Assembly: GCF_021134715.1 (NCBI RefSeq)
Contig: NC_060020.1
Location: forward strand, 930,001-994,000
DNA: 64,000 bases
Source of the DNA: Daphnia pulex
Lineage: Eukaryota; Arthropoda; Branchiopoda; Diplostraca; Daphniidae
Direction: 5' to 3'
The notes below the pieces were generated by a model. The model saw nothing but the letters and a program-made list of their open reading frames with translations, made no database searches and was not told the origin of the DNA. Shown piece after piece: positions 11,816-22,639 of this stretch (positions within the stretch are counted from its first letter, which is position 1; each line of letters starts with the position of its first letter). The position numbers and the translations under genes were made by a program.

Positions 11816-14235
11816 ATGAAAGGTCTTTCCAATTTTATCTTTGCTGTCATCATTTTTGCTGTTGTGATAATTAATATTGAATCAGCACCAGTTGATCCCA
11901 AAAAATCAACTGAGAAACCTTCAGATGCAAATGGAGTTGGAGATGCAGCAGGTGTAAGTACATATTTGCAATCTCTAGTTGTCAATTGTATTGAAAGGAT
12001 GGCAGTACTACAAGAAATATCTTAATTTGCATGTCTGTTCTACTGTAACTCATTCCCATTACGTTCTCTACAGGAAACTGGATTAGAATACAATCGATAT
12101 CTCCAGGAAGTAGTGCAACTGCTGGAAAGTGACCCTGACTTCAGACAAAAACTAGAAAAATCTGATCCTGAAGATATTAGGGTAAGTTTTAAGTTTTAAC
12201 ATAAATAATTCATTGTCTAGCCAAAATATTTTCTTTCTTTAAATTTGTTTTTACAATTGTAGACAGGGAAAGTTGCCAAAGAGTTGGAGTATGTGAATCA
12301 TCATGTAAGAAATAAGTTGGATGAATTAAAGAGGCAAGAAATGGAAAGATTAAGACATCTTGCTATGGAAGAATATGAAAGGGCCAGAGGACTTGGAATC
12401 CCTCATGATGGCAGACTGAAAATTCCAGGCCATTTAGATCATAAAAGTCCTTCTTTTGAGTCTGAAGATTTGAGAAAGCTTATTGTTCAGACCTCAAAGG
12501 ATTTGGAAGAAGCTGACAAACAGAGGAAGGAGGAATTCAAAGAATATGAAATGCAGAAGGAGTTTGAACATCAGAACAAACTGAAGGGTCTTGATGAAGA
12601 GAAAAGAAAAACAGAAGAAAAGGCATGGGAAGAAGCACAAGCAAAACATAAACAGCATCCCAAAGTACATATTTTGAACTTATATTATCATTTCATACAG
12701 AAAATTTAATCTGCTTTTCAATGTGTTCATTTTAGATGCATCATCCAGGTAGCAAACAACAATTAGAAGAAGTGTGGGAAGAACAAGACCATCTTTCACC
12801 TGACAGCTTTAACCCCAAAACTTTCTTTGCTTTGCATGGTAAGTTTTTAGTTTTAACAATTTATTTTTGTTTGTTTTTTTTCTTCTTTATTCAAATTTTA
12901 ATTGTTCTGCATCACTCAGATTTGGATGGCAACGGTTATTGGGATCCTGATGAAGTCAAAGCTCTTTTTAGCAAAGAATTGGACAAAGCTTATGATCCCA
13001 ATGCTCCGGAAGACGATATGGCTGAACGCTACGAAGAGATGGAAAGGATGCGCGAACATGTCTTCAATGAAACAGATACTAACCGAGACTACCTAATTTC
13101 GTAATTTGTTTTACATGAAAAAAAAATCCGTTACACTTAATTATATTTCGATCGTTGTAATATTTTTCAGATTTCCCGAGTTTTTAGAGCAGACTCGAAA
13201 ACAGGAATTTGAGCGTGATCCTGGTTGGAACACGATTGACGAGCAGCCAGTGTACAGCCAGCAAGAATACATGGAATTTGAACATCAACGGCAAATGGAA
13301 ATCCAACGACTGATTGACCAAGGAATGGTATGTACTACATAAATATTTTATTCAATGCTACCCGGCGGATGCATGTAAGCTTTTCTTGTTGGCTAGACTG
13401 CGTAATTAATTTAGAATATCCCTTTGCGTATCATGCCAATTTTTGCCTTGTAGCTTGTCGTACTTCATACGTAGAGCATGTCTTATGTATGTCTATTCCA
13501 TATCCCTTGTCCGTATTAGCTACCTCCACATCCTGGTATGATGCCAAACCATCCCAGAATGCCCAACGTGCCTTATGGTGTAGCACCTGGTCAGTATGCT
13601 GGTCAGCAACCTTACTATCCTTCTCCTGTTGCTCAGGGGAAACCGGTAGGTTAAATTGTTTGTTTTTCGTCTTTCATTGTTAATGCATTGCATTAGTTTT
13701 ATGGATTCAGTATTAAGGGTGTGATAAAAATGAAAAATTAAAGTCAATCAAAATGTAAATATTCTAGATAACTCCTGAAGAGGCGATTAGAATGCAACAA
13801 CAGCAGTATGCACAACAACCTCAGTTTGCTCCGCAGCAACAATATTATGGACAACCACAGTTCGCTCAGCAACAGCAATATGCTGGTCACCCACAACAAC
13901 AGTATGCTGCTAACCCACAATATGCTGCTCAGCCGCAACAGCCTCAATTCGCTCAGCCTGGACAGCAGAATTTCCAGCAACCGGCTCAGCAACAACAACA
14001 GAATTTCCAACAAGCATCTCAGCAACAACAACCGATTCAACAAGTACCACAACAACAGCCAATCGCTCAGCAGCCGGTTCAGCAACAGCAAATCCCTGCT
14101 CAGCAACAACCTCTTGTCCAACCGCAGGTTCCAGTCCAACAGCAGGTTCCAGTCCAACAGCAGGCCCCAATTCAATCGCAACCGGTTGCACCCCCGCCTG
14201 CCCAACAGCAAATACCAGCTGCAAAAACTGTTTGA
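11816..14235 (+). CDS. NUCB1: Nucleobindin (secretory-pathway EF-hand calcium-binding protein)
   Basis: Eight exons: 11816-11953, 12074-12181, 12263-12664, 12736-12838, 12920-13100, 13171-13327, 13520-13645 and 13768-14235. They sum to 561 codons (560 aa). Nucleobindins are Golgi and secreted calcium-binding proteins. Seen: a signal peptide (MKGLSNFIFAVIIFAVVIIN); the family motif GLEYNRYLQEVVQLLESDP; a long charged coiled-coil/DNA-binding-like segment (KLDELKRQEMERLRHLAMEE); and two EF-hands, loop 1 DLDGNGYWDPDE and loop 2 starting DTNRDYLIS, separated by an acidic helix. Both loops keep their calcium ligands. The last two exons encode a Pro-rich then strongly Gln-rich tail of about 200 residues, which is longer and more repetitive than in vertebrate nucleobindins. 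The single gene probably stands for both NUCB1 and NUCB2. Confidence 0.93.
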
Positions 14236-14774
14236 TGACATAAATTAATTGCATTTCAATTATCAAACAAATTGCTTGTCTTATAATATTTTACGAATCG
14301 ACGAAAATACAATTATTAAAACAAATTTCAACCATTTTTTAAACAAAGTTTCTATAATAAAAGAATAAATAAATAAATAAAAATTCTACAGTGAGCTGAA
14401 ATAATTCATTTGTTATATATCATTTGTTTGAATATTGGTGGTCATAAAGCATGGCAATAATGAATGGAATCTCAAGGCGCAGTTGATAGCAAACAACTAA
14501 TAAAATTTAGGAAATAGACTTAGAAAATATCAAAATAATAAAAAAAAAGGTTTGGAATAAATAAGGCAGGAATAAAGTAGCCTAGTTCAATTTCCATCCA
14601 TTCCCTCCCAACCCCAACCCATTACATGTCGTCCAGTACGTTCGTACCTATATTGCCTTAATGGTATTGCAACGTCGCATTCTGCATTCATTTTACTCTT
14701 TTGAGAAAGTCGAGGGGGACTGGAGAAAGAGTCCGCAGCATAAAACCGTTTTCGGAGCAACTGCACAAGTCAAC
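14236..14774. terminator. Nucleobindin 3' UTR with polyadenylation signals; endosulfine promoter
   Basis: Very AT-rich. Overlapping AATAAA signals lie at about 14355-14385 and again near 14555-14575, consistent with alternative 3' ends of nucleobindin. The remainder before the endosulfine start at 14775 has no coding content. An in-frame upstream ATG at 14661 could extend endosulfine, but the extension does not look like the family. Confidence 0.55.
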
Positions 14775-15525
14775 ATGGCTAGCGAAGAAAGTTCGACCAT
14801 TCCCAAGGAAAATCAAGTCACTCAATCCAACGAAGAAACCGAAACCATGGTAATTGCAAATCATAGATTTTGGTTTTACATAATTGATCTATTAGTAACT
14901 CGTGCATGTCGTTTTGCTCGTGTAAACATGTCTATGCTGCACGTATGTTTACTTTACATGCTCTCTTTTTTGGTTTTTTTAAATTGTTTGGTCATATTGT
15001 GATTTTGTTGAAATCAGTATGTTCAATTTATCTTTTGATATATTTCATAATAGGCTTCTCAAAGGGATATTGAGAAATTGGAAGAAGAGAAGTTGAAAGC
15101 TCGTTACAATGCCCGCCCTGTAACTGGACACTCAGCATTCTTGCAAAAGAGACTTGCCAAAGGCGTAAGCAAACTTTTTTTTTATCTAAAACAACTAATT
15201 TTGTTATTGCTTTTGGCTGTGTTTTGTGTTACTTTCCATTGTGCAATAATATGAGAAAGTTTGAATGCAATCTGCCAACTGAAATGTTTTACCAACTAAT
15301 TCTATTTCACTTATAATTTTATTGTAGCAAAAGTACTTTGACTCTGGAGATTACCAAATGGCAAAACAAAAAGGACCAGCTAAAATACCAACTGCAGCAA
15401 CAACAGCAGTAATCCCACCTGCCAATCTTGGACACCCAACTGGGGATGCCATTCCAACTCCGGAATCTGTTCCTACCAGGAAAACATCCATCATTCAGAG
15501 CAAGTTGGCAAGTCCTGCTATGTAA
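14775..15525 (+). CDS. ENSA: Alpha-endosulfine / ARPP19, PP2A-B55 inhibitor
   Basis: Three exons: 14775-14849, 15054-15164 and 15328-15525. They sum to 128 codons (127 aa), the usual family length. Phosphorylated by Greatwall kinase, endosulfine inhibits PP2A-B55 and allows mitotic entry. The diagnostic motif [12 protein letters not shown] is intact, including the Greatwall-target Ser. Upstream is the conserved helix [13 protein letters not shown], and near the C terminus RKTS is a likely PKA site. The ATG at 14775 was chosen because it gives a family-like start (MASEESS). The gene ends tail-to-tail with DET1, 363 bp apart. Confidence 0.95.
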
Positions 15526-15888
15526 AAAGAGCAACATCACCTGAAAGTCTTAACCGTTCGCGGGCATGAATTTGGTATCGGGCAGTTTGTATACAATTTG
15601 GTGTAATATCTTCATGATCGTGTTACGTTTCGGTGTCTGCATCAGTTTTTTTTTTTTTTTTTCCCTTAAATCTTTTTTAAAACATTTTTTTCTCAATCTT
15701 TGGCCGCGCTCTTTACTATTTTACCGCCTCTCTTCATTTTTTTTCCGCTTGAAATGATGAGAAATAACCAGGAGTTCCGTAAATCAGAAGACGCTAGTTA
15801 GACTCCTTTCCCCCGTTAAAAAAATGAAATACATACAGTGGCACCACTTCAATACAGCACAAATGATTTGTATTTTTAAATCATGAAT
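15526..15888. other. Convergent 3' UTR region of endosulfine and DET1
   Basis: T-rich stretch with no coding exon. Both flanking genes terminate here, so the two 3' UTRs may overlap as antisense transcripts. Confidence 0.5.
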
Positions 15889-17601
15889 TTAAATGTGACG
15901 AACGTGAAAATTGACTACATATTCGGAATTGGTTCTCTGAACACTTATGGCAAATGGATCTGTTGGATGAAACGTGAAAGCAACAAGGCGACGGGCAGAA
16001 GAAGGCGGAGCTGGCCGGCCAAGAATACCAGCATAAATGCGAAACCGCAGCAGTCCAGATTCACGGACGTAGAAACGAATGGGGTGCTCTCCACTAGTCT
16101 TTGGACGCTCCATGAGCGAAACCCATTTATCGTCATAGGAAAACAGCTGCAAATCAAGGTAAGGCGAAGAGGAATAGGATTGTGCTGAAATGGGAAGTTG
16201 TGAAAGAAGTCGTTTTGTGGCTTCCGTCTGCCCACCAAAGCGAGCGCTGACAATGGTCTGCTTGAATCGTTGATGAATGACGTTTGCAAATACGTTGCTG
16301 GACGGTGATCCTTGTGTTGCGTTGCGTAGTAAATCGCAAAAGTTCTCGAACAAGTTCAGTAGTTCCTGACTTGTGTTTTCATAGACGTTAATAACCTGTA
16401 AAACAATAATACGTGGGATTAAGTTTTTTTCTTTTAATTATAATCAAGATACCTGTGCGTTTTCCATATTGTAAACGACAAAGAAGGCCGGTTGCGTATT
16501 TGGGTCTGGAGCTCGTAGTGTAACCACATCTTCACTAGCATATTTCAGAAGCAAATGTGACTCATCCAACAACTGCATTTTCCAGATTCGGAGTGCGCGA
16601 ATGTGATCAAAGTTCTGATAGAACTTTCGTACGTGAAAGAGATTCCCTTCGGCTTCAGCCATGTTGATTGCTCGTCGGTAGAGAAACACTAGTAAACGAT
16701 GCTTGAGCGCGTTGACAGTTGCCTCTCGAAACGGACGAACCAACTGACCCGAAGGCCAAAGTCCCCGTACTTGATTGATTAACCATTCGTCATCGTCGAA
16801 ACAAAATCGACCTATAGTTTTTACATCAGCAAAATAGCCATCGTGTGAAATTTTAAAAATGTGTATCGTTTGATGCTGGACAGAGAGAACTGCTAGAGTG
16901 TCTTCATACAAGTAAAGTCCTTGGTTGTGTGAGAGAAAGATTTTGTCGGTCTTCATTGTTCTAGTATCACAGAGCCTTCCATTGACGATGTCAACGATGT
17001 GAAGTGAGCAATCTTCTAGTGGAGAACGAGGATGAGGAGATACGGATTCATTATTACGGAAAATATCAAAAAAATTTGGCTGGGGCTCTTCGGGAACGTA
17101 CGAGGCTGAACCGACAATAACAAATCTTCCGTCACCGACAAAGAGACTGCATTCGCGATTTAGTTGTTCACCAACAGGAGTTACAGCAATAGTATGCTTT
17201 AACTGGAAGAATTTAGAAAATACTTTACTTCTTAAATTTACAGCTTCATTGGTATCATTTCCAACAAACTCTCTCGTTCCTGGAACATCTGTAAGTAAAT
17301 CTTCTACTGCACTTGGTCCAAGATATTTGTAAACTTCCACTGAAGTTTGATCTGAAGAGAATGCAATAAAGTACTTGCCGTTGGGTGTAAATTTTCTCAA
17401 ATAGCATGGTGGCTTTTCTATGTTGACAATTGTAAAATTTGGGACAACACTTTGATAAAATGATCGGCAAATGTGATAGTTTCCGGGTTTGACATGAGTC
17501 TCTCGACGAATCAGTCGAATTACAACATTCTGCGAGGGAATTTTTCTAGGAGTCAACTCGAACTCACCATGGTCAGCCTGTCTATATTTGGGGTTCATCA
17601 T
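15889..17601 (-). CDS. DET1: DET1 homologue, CUL4-DDB1 ubiquitin ligase component
   Basis: Two exons on the minus strand: 16453-17601 and 15889-16395. They sum to 552 codons (551 aa), nearly identical in length to human DET1 (550). DET1 works in the nucleus with DDB1, DDA1 and COP1 in CUL4 ubiquitin ligases. Conserved family segments are seen along the whole length: [83 protein letters not shown] and [19 protein letters not shown]. Few introns compared with its neighbours. The gene is head-to-head with CDK7 (300 bp between start codons) and tail-to-tail with endosulfine. Confidence 0.96.
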
Positions 17602-17901
17602 TTTCAGAACCTTTTTTATTACTCGGCATTTTTACTACGTATCTGCAATTCCCATTTTATTCGCCGTGAATTTTAGAAGTTTCAGATTTTTAGTGATAAA
17701 GCACATGTGAAATAGAACTGAAGCAGGTTTGAGATGTCAAAATCCGAAACATTTTGTAGAACAGATCGATCTAGCGGTGGTAATAGAAAGATAAACAATA
17801 GTTTTTCACGCCACCTGTTGACGAGTGAAATTCCATTTTAAAATAATCGTTCTTGACGGGTGATTAAAAGTTGAAAGAAACTTTGAGTGTATGAATGAAA
17901 A
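17602..17901. promoter_or_regulatory. Shared upstream region between DET1 and CDK7
   Basis: Only 300 bases separate the two divergent start codons, so both promoters and 5' UTRs lie here. I see no TATA box suited to either gene. A single bidirectional promoter is an inference from spacing. Confidence 0.55.
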
Positions 17902-19340
17902 ATGCACGTGAGTGGAGAAAGAGAACCTAGACTTCAGCGATATGAAAAGATTGAATTTTTGGGAGAAGGACAGGTAAGGTTTTGATTGGCACTGTCTTTT
18001 GTGTATGTTCAACTGTTTTATTTTGTAATTTAGTTTGCGACAGTCTACAAGGCGAAAGATACTCTAAACGATAACAAAATAGTTGCCGTTAAAAAGGTTT
18101 AAAAAATGTGTTTTCATTTCAGCGTTTCCGGTTCGTTTATAAAATACTAACACTATTTCTGTTCAAGATTAAACTGGGTTCACGAGAAGAGGCTAGAGAT
18201 GGAATCAATCGAACAGCTTTGAGAGAAATCAAGTTACTCCAAGAACTCAAGCATGACCATATAATTGGTTTACTTGATGTCTTTGGTCACCGTTCTAATG
18301 TATCTCTGGTGTTTGACTTTATGGATACTGATTTGGAGCAAATAATCAAGGACACAACCATCATTCTCACTCCAGCACACATTAAAGCTTACATTCTTAT
18401 GACACTTCAAGGACTTGAATATCTCCATCTTCTATTTATTCTTCACAGAGTAATAATAATAATATATATTTTTCCCCTGTACATTATGACAGAAGTATGC
18501 ACATTCTTTTTTTTTCAACTACCATTTTAGGATCTGAAACCTAACAATCTTCTTGTTGATCGTCAAGGAATACTGAAACTTGGTGATTTTGGTTTGGCAA
18601 AATCGTTTGCATCACCCACTCGTATCTACACTCACCAGGTTGTGACGAGGTGGTATAGGTAATTTGAAGAAATGCAACATAAATATTCAGCTGAAATTAA
18701 AATTGATCACACCTGAAACTAGGTGTCCAGAACTGTTGTTTGGTGCTCGAATGTACGGTACCGGTGTTGATGTATGGGCAGTAGGTTGCATAATGGCTGA
18801 ACTTTTGCTTCGACTCCCCTTTTTACCTGGAGAATCTGACTTAGATCAACTTACACGTATTTTTACAACTTTGGGCACTCCAAACGAAGAGAATTGGCCA
18901 GTAAGTACATAAAACAATTTTGAACTCAACCGTCTCCCACCTTTAAACTCTAGTCATATTTCCTTGATTAGGGACTGCTTTCGCTACCAGATTTTGTTCA
19001 GTTTAAGGCTTTCCCCGTGATTCCAATGCGGCATATTTTCACCGCCGCCGGAGATGATTTGCTGCAGCTTTTGAGTCGTTTTTTGGCATTGCATCCTTTA
19101 GACAGGTGTACTTGTAGCGAAGCTTTGCAAATGCCGTATTTCAGGTATGTATTTTGATTAATTTTTAGATATAAAATTCTAAGTTTCTTCCTTAACAGCA
19201 ATAAACCAGCTCCAGCTCCAGGATCATCTCTACCTCTACCTGCATCTCTAAGTCAAGCAGCAGTCGACAAAAGCGGAACAAAACGTAAAGTGACGGACAA
19301 CGGGGAGGGAGGTTCATTAGCGAAACGTTTAGTTTTCTAA
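17902..19340 (+). CDS. CDK7: Cyclin-dependent kinase 7 (CAK / TFIIH kinase)
   Basis: Seven exons: 17902-17973, 18034-18096, 18168-18449, 18531-18658, 18723-18900, 18972-19144 and 19199-19340. They sum to 346 codons (345 aa). CDK7 with cyclin H and MAT1 activates other CDKs and phosphorylates the RNA polymerase II tail. Seen: Gly loop FLGEGQFATVYK; catalytic Lys in VAVKK; the PSTAIRE-equivalent [30 protein letters not shown]; a T-loop [11 protein letters not shown] with the activating Thr; and [18 protein letters not shown]. The C terminus AKRLVF matches the family. The usual APE/SPE motif reads CPE here. The two upstream ATGs near the start are out of frame or immediately closed, supporting the start at 17902. 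Its stop lies only 105 bp from that of NDUFS7 on the other strand. Confidence 0.96.
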
Positions 19341-19445
19341 TAAGTGGTTGAACCAATACATGTGTTTCTAATATAACCTCTAGGTTTATTTCCACCACTC
19401 TTGTTGATACAACTTTACAATTTCAGAAGCTTATGACACATTTGC

Positions 19446-20322
19446 TTATTTTCTGTACCACATCTGAATAGTCTTCATCCGTTTTACTTTTTTCTGTAAC
19501 TGAAGGATGCCGTACATCAGCGCTTCGGCAGTAGGAGGGCAGCCAGGGACGTAGATGTCAACTGGGATAATCCTGTCGCAACCACGCACAACAGAATACG
19601 AATAATGGTAGTAGCCACCACCATTAGCGCAGCTTCCCATAGAAATTACCTGGAGATAAATAAATAAATTCATGATGCCTAATATCTGTGAGAAAGTGTT
19701 CCGGTTACCCAACGAGGTTCGGGCATCTGATCGTAAACTTTACGTAAAGCAGGAGCCATTTTGTTGGTAAGTGTACCAGCTACAATTATGACATCAGCCT
19801 GACGCGGAGAAGCACGAAATACCACACCATACCGATCCATGTCATATCGCGGAGCTGCAATGTGCATCATTTCTACAGCACAGCAGGCAAGCCCAAAGGT
19901 CAGAGGCCATAAAGATCCCTGAGAGCGAAAGTTGAATATTAAAATTTTTCCAGCTAATCCTTAATGATTAACTTCACATAATCTTTAATTTTTACCTTTC
20001 TTCCCCAATTGAGAAGATCATCAAGCCGGGCAACTGCATACTCTGCCATATTGTTGGTGTTTTGAAATGGAGAGTATGGTCTCTTTTTATCCAGGGCAGC
20101 TAAGAATATTCAAAGATAAGATGTTGGTAGTAAGAAGTGATCTCAAATGCCTAAAATGGAAGGAAAATTACCATTTCCTTCAGTTCCAGATTGGGGAACG
20201 GTGCTCTGATTCCGTTTCAGTACGATAGAAGTCATGGACAAACTCGACGGTACTGAGACACTGCTGTTAATCCCTAAGGACTTCACTAGGGCGCCATTCA
20301 ATGTTCCACGTAGGGCAAGCAT
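19446..20322 (-). CDS. NDUFS7: NADH:ubiquinone oxidoreductase core subunit S7 (PSST), mitochondrial
   Basis: Four exons on the minus strand: 20172-20322, 19996-20099, 19709-19918 and 19446-19649. They sum to 223 codons (222 aa). This complex I subunit carries iron-sulfur cluster N2 and helps form the quinone site. Cluster ligands are seen as [21 protein letters not shown] and VPGCPP. The core from [10 protein letters not shown] to the end is highly conserved in type. The start at 20322 gives an N terminus ([17 protein letters not shown]) that looks like a mitochondrial targeting presequence. A second in-frame Met at about 20235 would lack it. Head-to-head with GLMP and tail-to-tail with CDK7. 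Confidence 0.96.
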
Positions 20323-20756
20323 ATTCTTAAACTGTAAATTAATCGATCAACAAAGTAAAAAACTTGATTTCCAAGAGTCGCCAGTAAATATTTTACGGCT
20401 ACGCTCTACAGTTCTGGGCACTAGCAGACAAATTTCTATGAGTAAAGAATCAGAGAAAAAGAAGGACAACGTTGTCAAATTTAATTAAAAATTAATTTAA
20501 TTTAATTTCAATTAATTTATAATATTATTTATTTGAAATTTATGTTTATGTAAATTTATTATTTATCATGATTTGCATGTTTACAGTGACCCCGAGGAGT
20601 TTCGTATTGCGTAACGAAGTTCCCTATCCCTAGGAATTTATATCAAATGACTCAGTGGGCGTCTGCTGGCTTTGAGATTTGTGATAATTCGAGTCCTTCA
20701 AATTGGTTCTGAACTTTAACAGATGAACAAGGGATTGAATTGATGGCTTGAGAAAA
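20323..20756. promoter_or_regulatory. Shared upstream region between NDUFS7 and GLMP
   Basis: 434 bases separate the two divergent start codons. The central part (20485-20570) is almost pure A/T with repeated TTTAATTT blocks. An open frame on the plus strand at 20234-20488 overlaps NDUFS7 exon 1 and is a shadow. No TATA box is convincing. Confidence 0.5.
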
Positions 20757-22280
20757 ATGACTAATTTAGTACTGGTGTTTGCTGCTTTAAATCTATTACC
20801 TCTTTTTGTGTTGGTTTTATCTGCAGACTACTATACGTTCTTGGATGGTGAACAAAAAAATTACGATCGTAATGTAAATATCTTGTTTACCTACACTTGT
20901 TTTTCAAGCTTCCTTTCCTAGTTTATTTGTGACATTGCTACTTAACACAGCAATAAATCATTTTTTGTTTACAGGTTACCACTACAATAAACCCAAAATG
21001 CCCCACAAATGAATGTGTGAATTTCACTCTTGTTCATGTTCAACAAGAAGGAATTGCTGATGTTCTCCATCACATTTGGACCATGGAAAATGTTCCCACT
21101 TTCTTTTACGCCAGAACAGAATTGAATACTGAAATGTTGATTGATTGGGAAAAGATGTTGTCAGGAAACTACAGTCAAGCCATAAGCTTTAACAAGGAAC
21201 CACAATATTTTGCTGCAGTTCTTATATTCAAAGTATACAAATACTTAAATTTACACCCTTACAACTACTTAAACTCTTATTGCAGTTTTTTATGTATAAT
21301 GATCTCAATGATACTGGTGTGATTCCAGAAACAGACAACTTTGACATCGTTTCATACAGTACCAAGAAGATGTCATGGGAACTCAAATCATCCAACTGTT
21401 CAGGGAATGTTTCTGCTTCTGTGGCATTCCGCTTAAGCAGCTATGATGGAGTAGCACTGGATTTCTCTTCCAACATTGAGATAACTGTAATTATAACTTC
21501 AGTTTAATTGTCATTACAAAATTTTATGATAACATTTTTTACAAAATAGTTAACAGCATATGGAACTCGAGGTCGAAGCCCCATACTGCCTCACTTAGCC
21601 TTCACAGAGAATTCCACTCAGGTAGACTTCGTCTTCGATCACGTAGAAACTAAAGAATCTTTTACCAACGCACGGTTGGCCATGGAATTGGCAGCTGTTG
21701 TATCCGAACCTGATAGTCGGTTTACTCTCAACGTTTCGCAAAGCTTAGACGATGAATACACTCCTGGCGTCTTTAAGGTAACCCAGTAATTCATATGAAT
21801 TTTTTTAAATGTTGAAGTATCAAATTTTGCGTTTATTTGTAGCTCATGGAAGTTCATTCAGCCTTAAATCAACACTGGATTCAATGGCGACCAGTGTGCT
21901 ACACCTCAACTCAACGTGATATCGGAGATTCCACTGGCCTCTACCAAACTGAAATAAGAAATGTTTCGGACGATAATATTCTTGACAACACGCTCCTGGA
22001 GTGGTTATCATTGGATTTGGATACGCGCTTTTTATTGATGAAGGGTTTCAATGTGTCTTTTGGCGTTGAGGGTGACGGTTTTTATCGTGCTTCGAATTAC
22101 ACAGCTTGGACCTTGGTTACTGGCCACGGAAGACCAGTCGGCGATCAGTTCTCGCTGATGGTGATATTAGTCATGGCAATCGGATTAGGGTTGCCCGCAA
22201 TCGTTCTCATTCTAGGTGGCGCAGCCATAGCCTTGCGAAACCATAGAAACAGCAAAGATGATTTGTTGCTGAGTGATTGA
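20757..22280 (+). CDS. GLMP: Glycosylated lysosomal membrane protein (GLMP / NCU-G1)
   Basis: Five exons: 20757-20873, 20975-21232, 21286-21486, 21550-21777 and 21843-22280. They sum to 414 codons (413 aa), close to mammalian GLMP (about 404-406). GLMP is a heavily glycosylated type I lysosomal membrane protein and partner of the transporter MFSD1. Seen: a signal peptide (VLVFAALNLLPLFVLVLSA); a luminal domain with many sequons (NFT, NYS, NDT, NCS, NVS, NST, NVT); the C-terminal luminal motif WTLVTGHGRPVGDQFS; one transmembrane helix (LMVILVMAIGLGLPAIVLIL); and a short cytosolic tail ending KDDLLLSD, which resembles an acidic dileucine lysosomal sorting signal. Family assignment is from overall layout and several motifs recalled from the family. 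Confidence 0.85.
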
Positions 22281-22639
22281 GTTGATTTGGATTTTAACCA
22301 AAGTGAAACTCGATTATCTTAAGACAAATGATTCGCTTCCTTTCTCGGTTTCTCTCCACTGTTATTCTGACGTATTTCATAATCTTTTCTGTCTTGAGCG
22401 AAATATTTGCCTTTGTGTGTACATACGATATCGAAATAAAAAAGTGAAACTGTACAACAGAAACTAAAGTTGCCTGAATATATAATCAAAACTTCGAAAT
22501 GAAGAACACAAATTAAATCCTCGAAATATACGGTTTGATAAAAGAGATAATAATATTGCCAAGAATATTGCAGCTGCGCGAGCTTGAACAAAATTGTACT
22601 GAGATAGCCACATTGCACTGCAGAACTGCGTAGAGGCTG
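22281..22639. other. Convergent 3' region of GLMP and the ANKLE1-like gene
   Basis: No coding exon is seen. AATAAA occurs on the plus strand at 22435-22440, suited to GLMP polyadenylation. The transcripts of the two tail-to-tail genes probably meet or overlap here. Confidence 0.5.

Noticed and set aside
13808-14266. Long open frames in the other frames across the nucleobindin Gln-rich exon
   Set aside because: They arise because the repetitive CAR/CCA sequence has no stops in several frames. The EF-hand frame continues into the Gln-rich frame through a proper splice site.
14661-14774. N-terminal extension of endosulfine from an upstream in-frame ATG
   Set aside because: The added residues do not resemble the family, and the ATG at 14775 gives the usual protein length.
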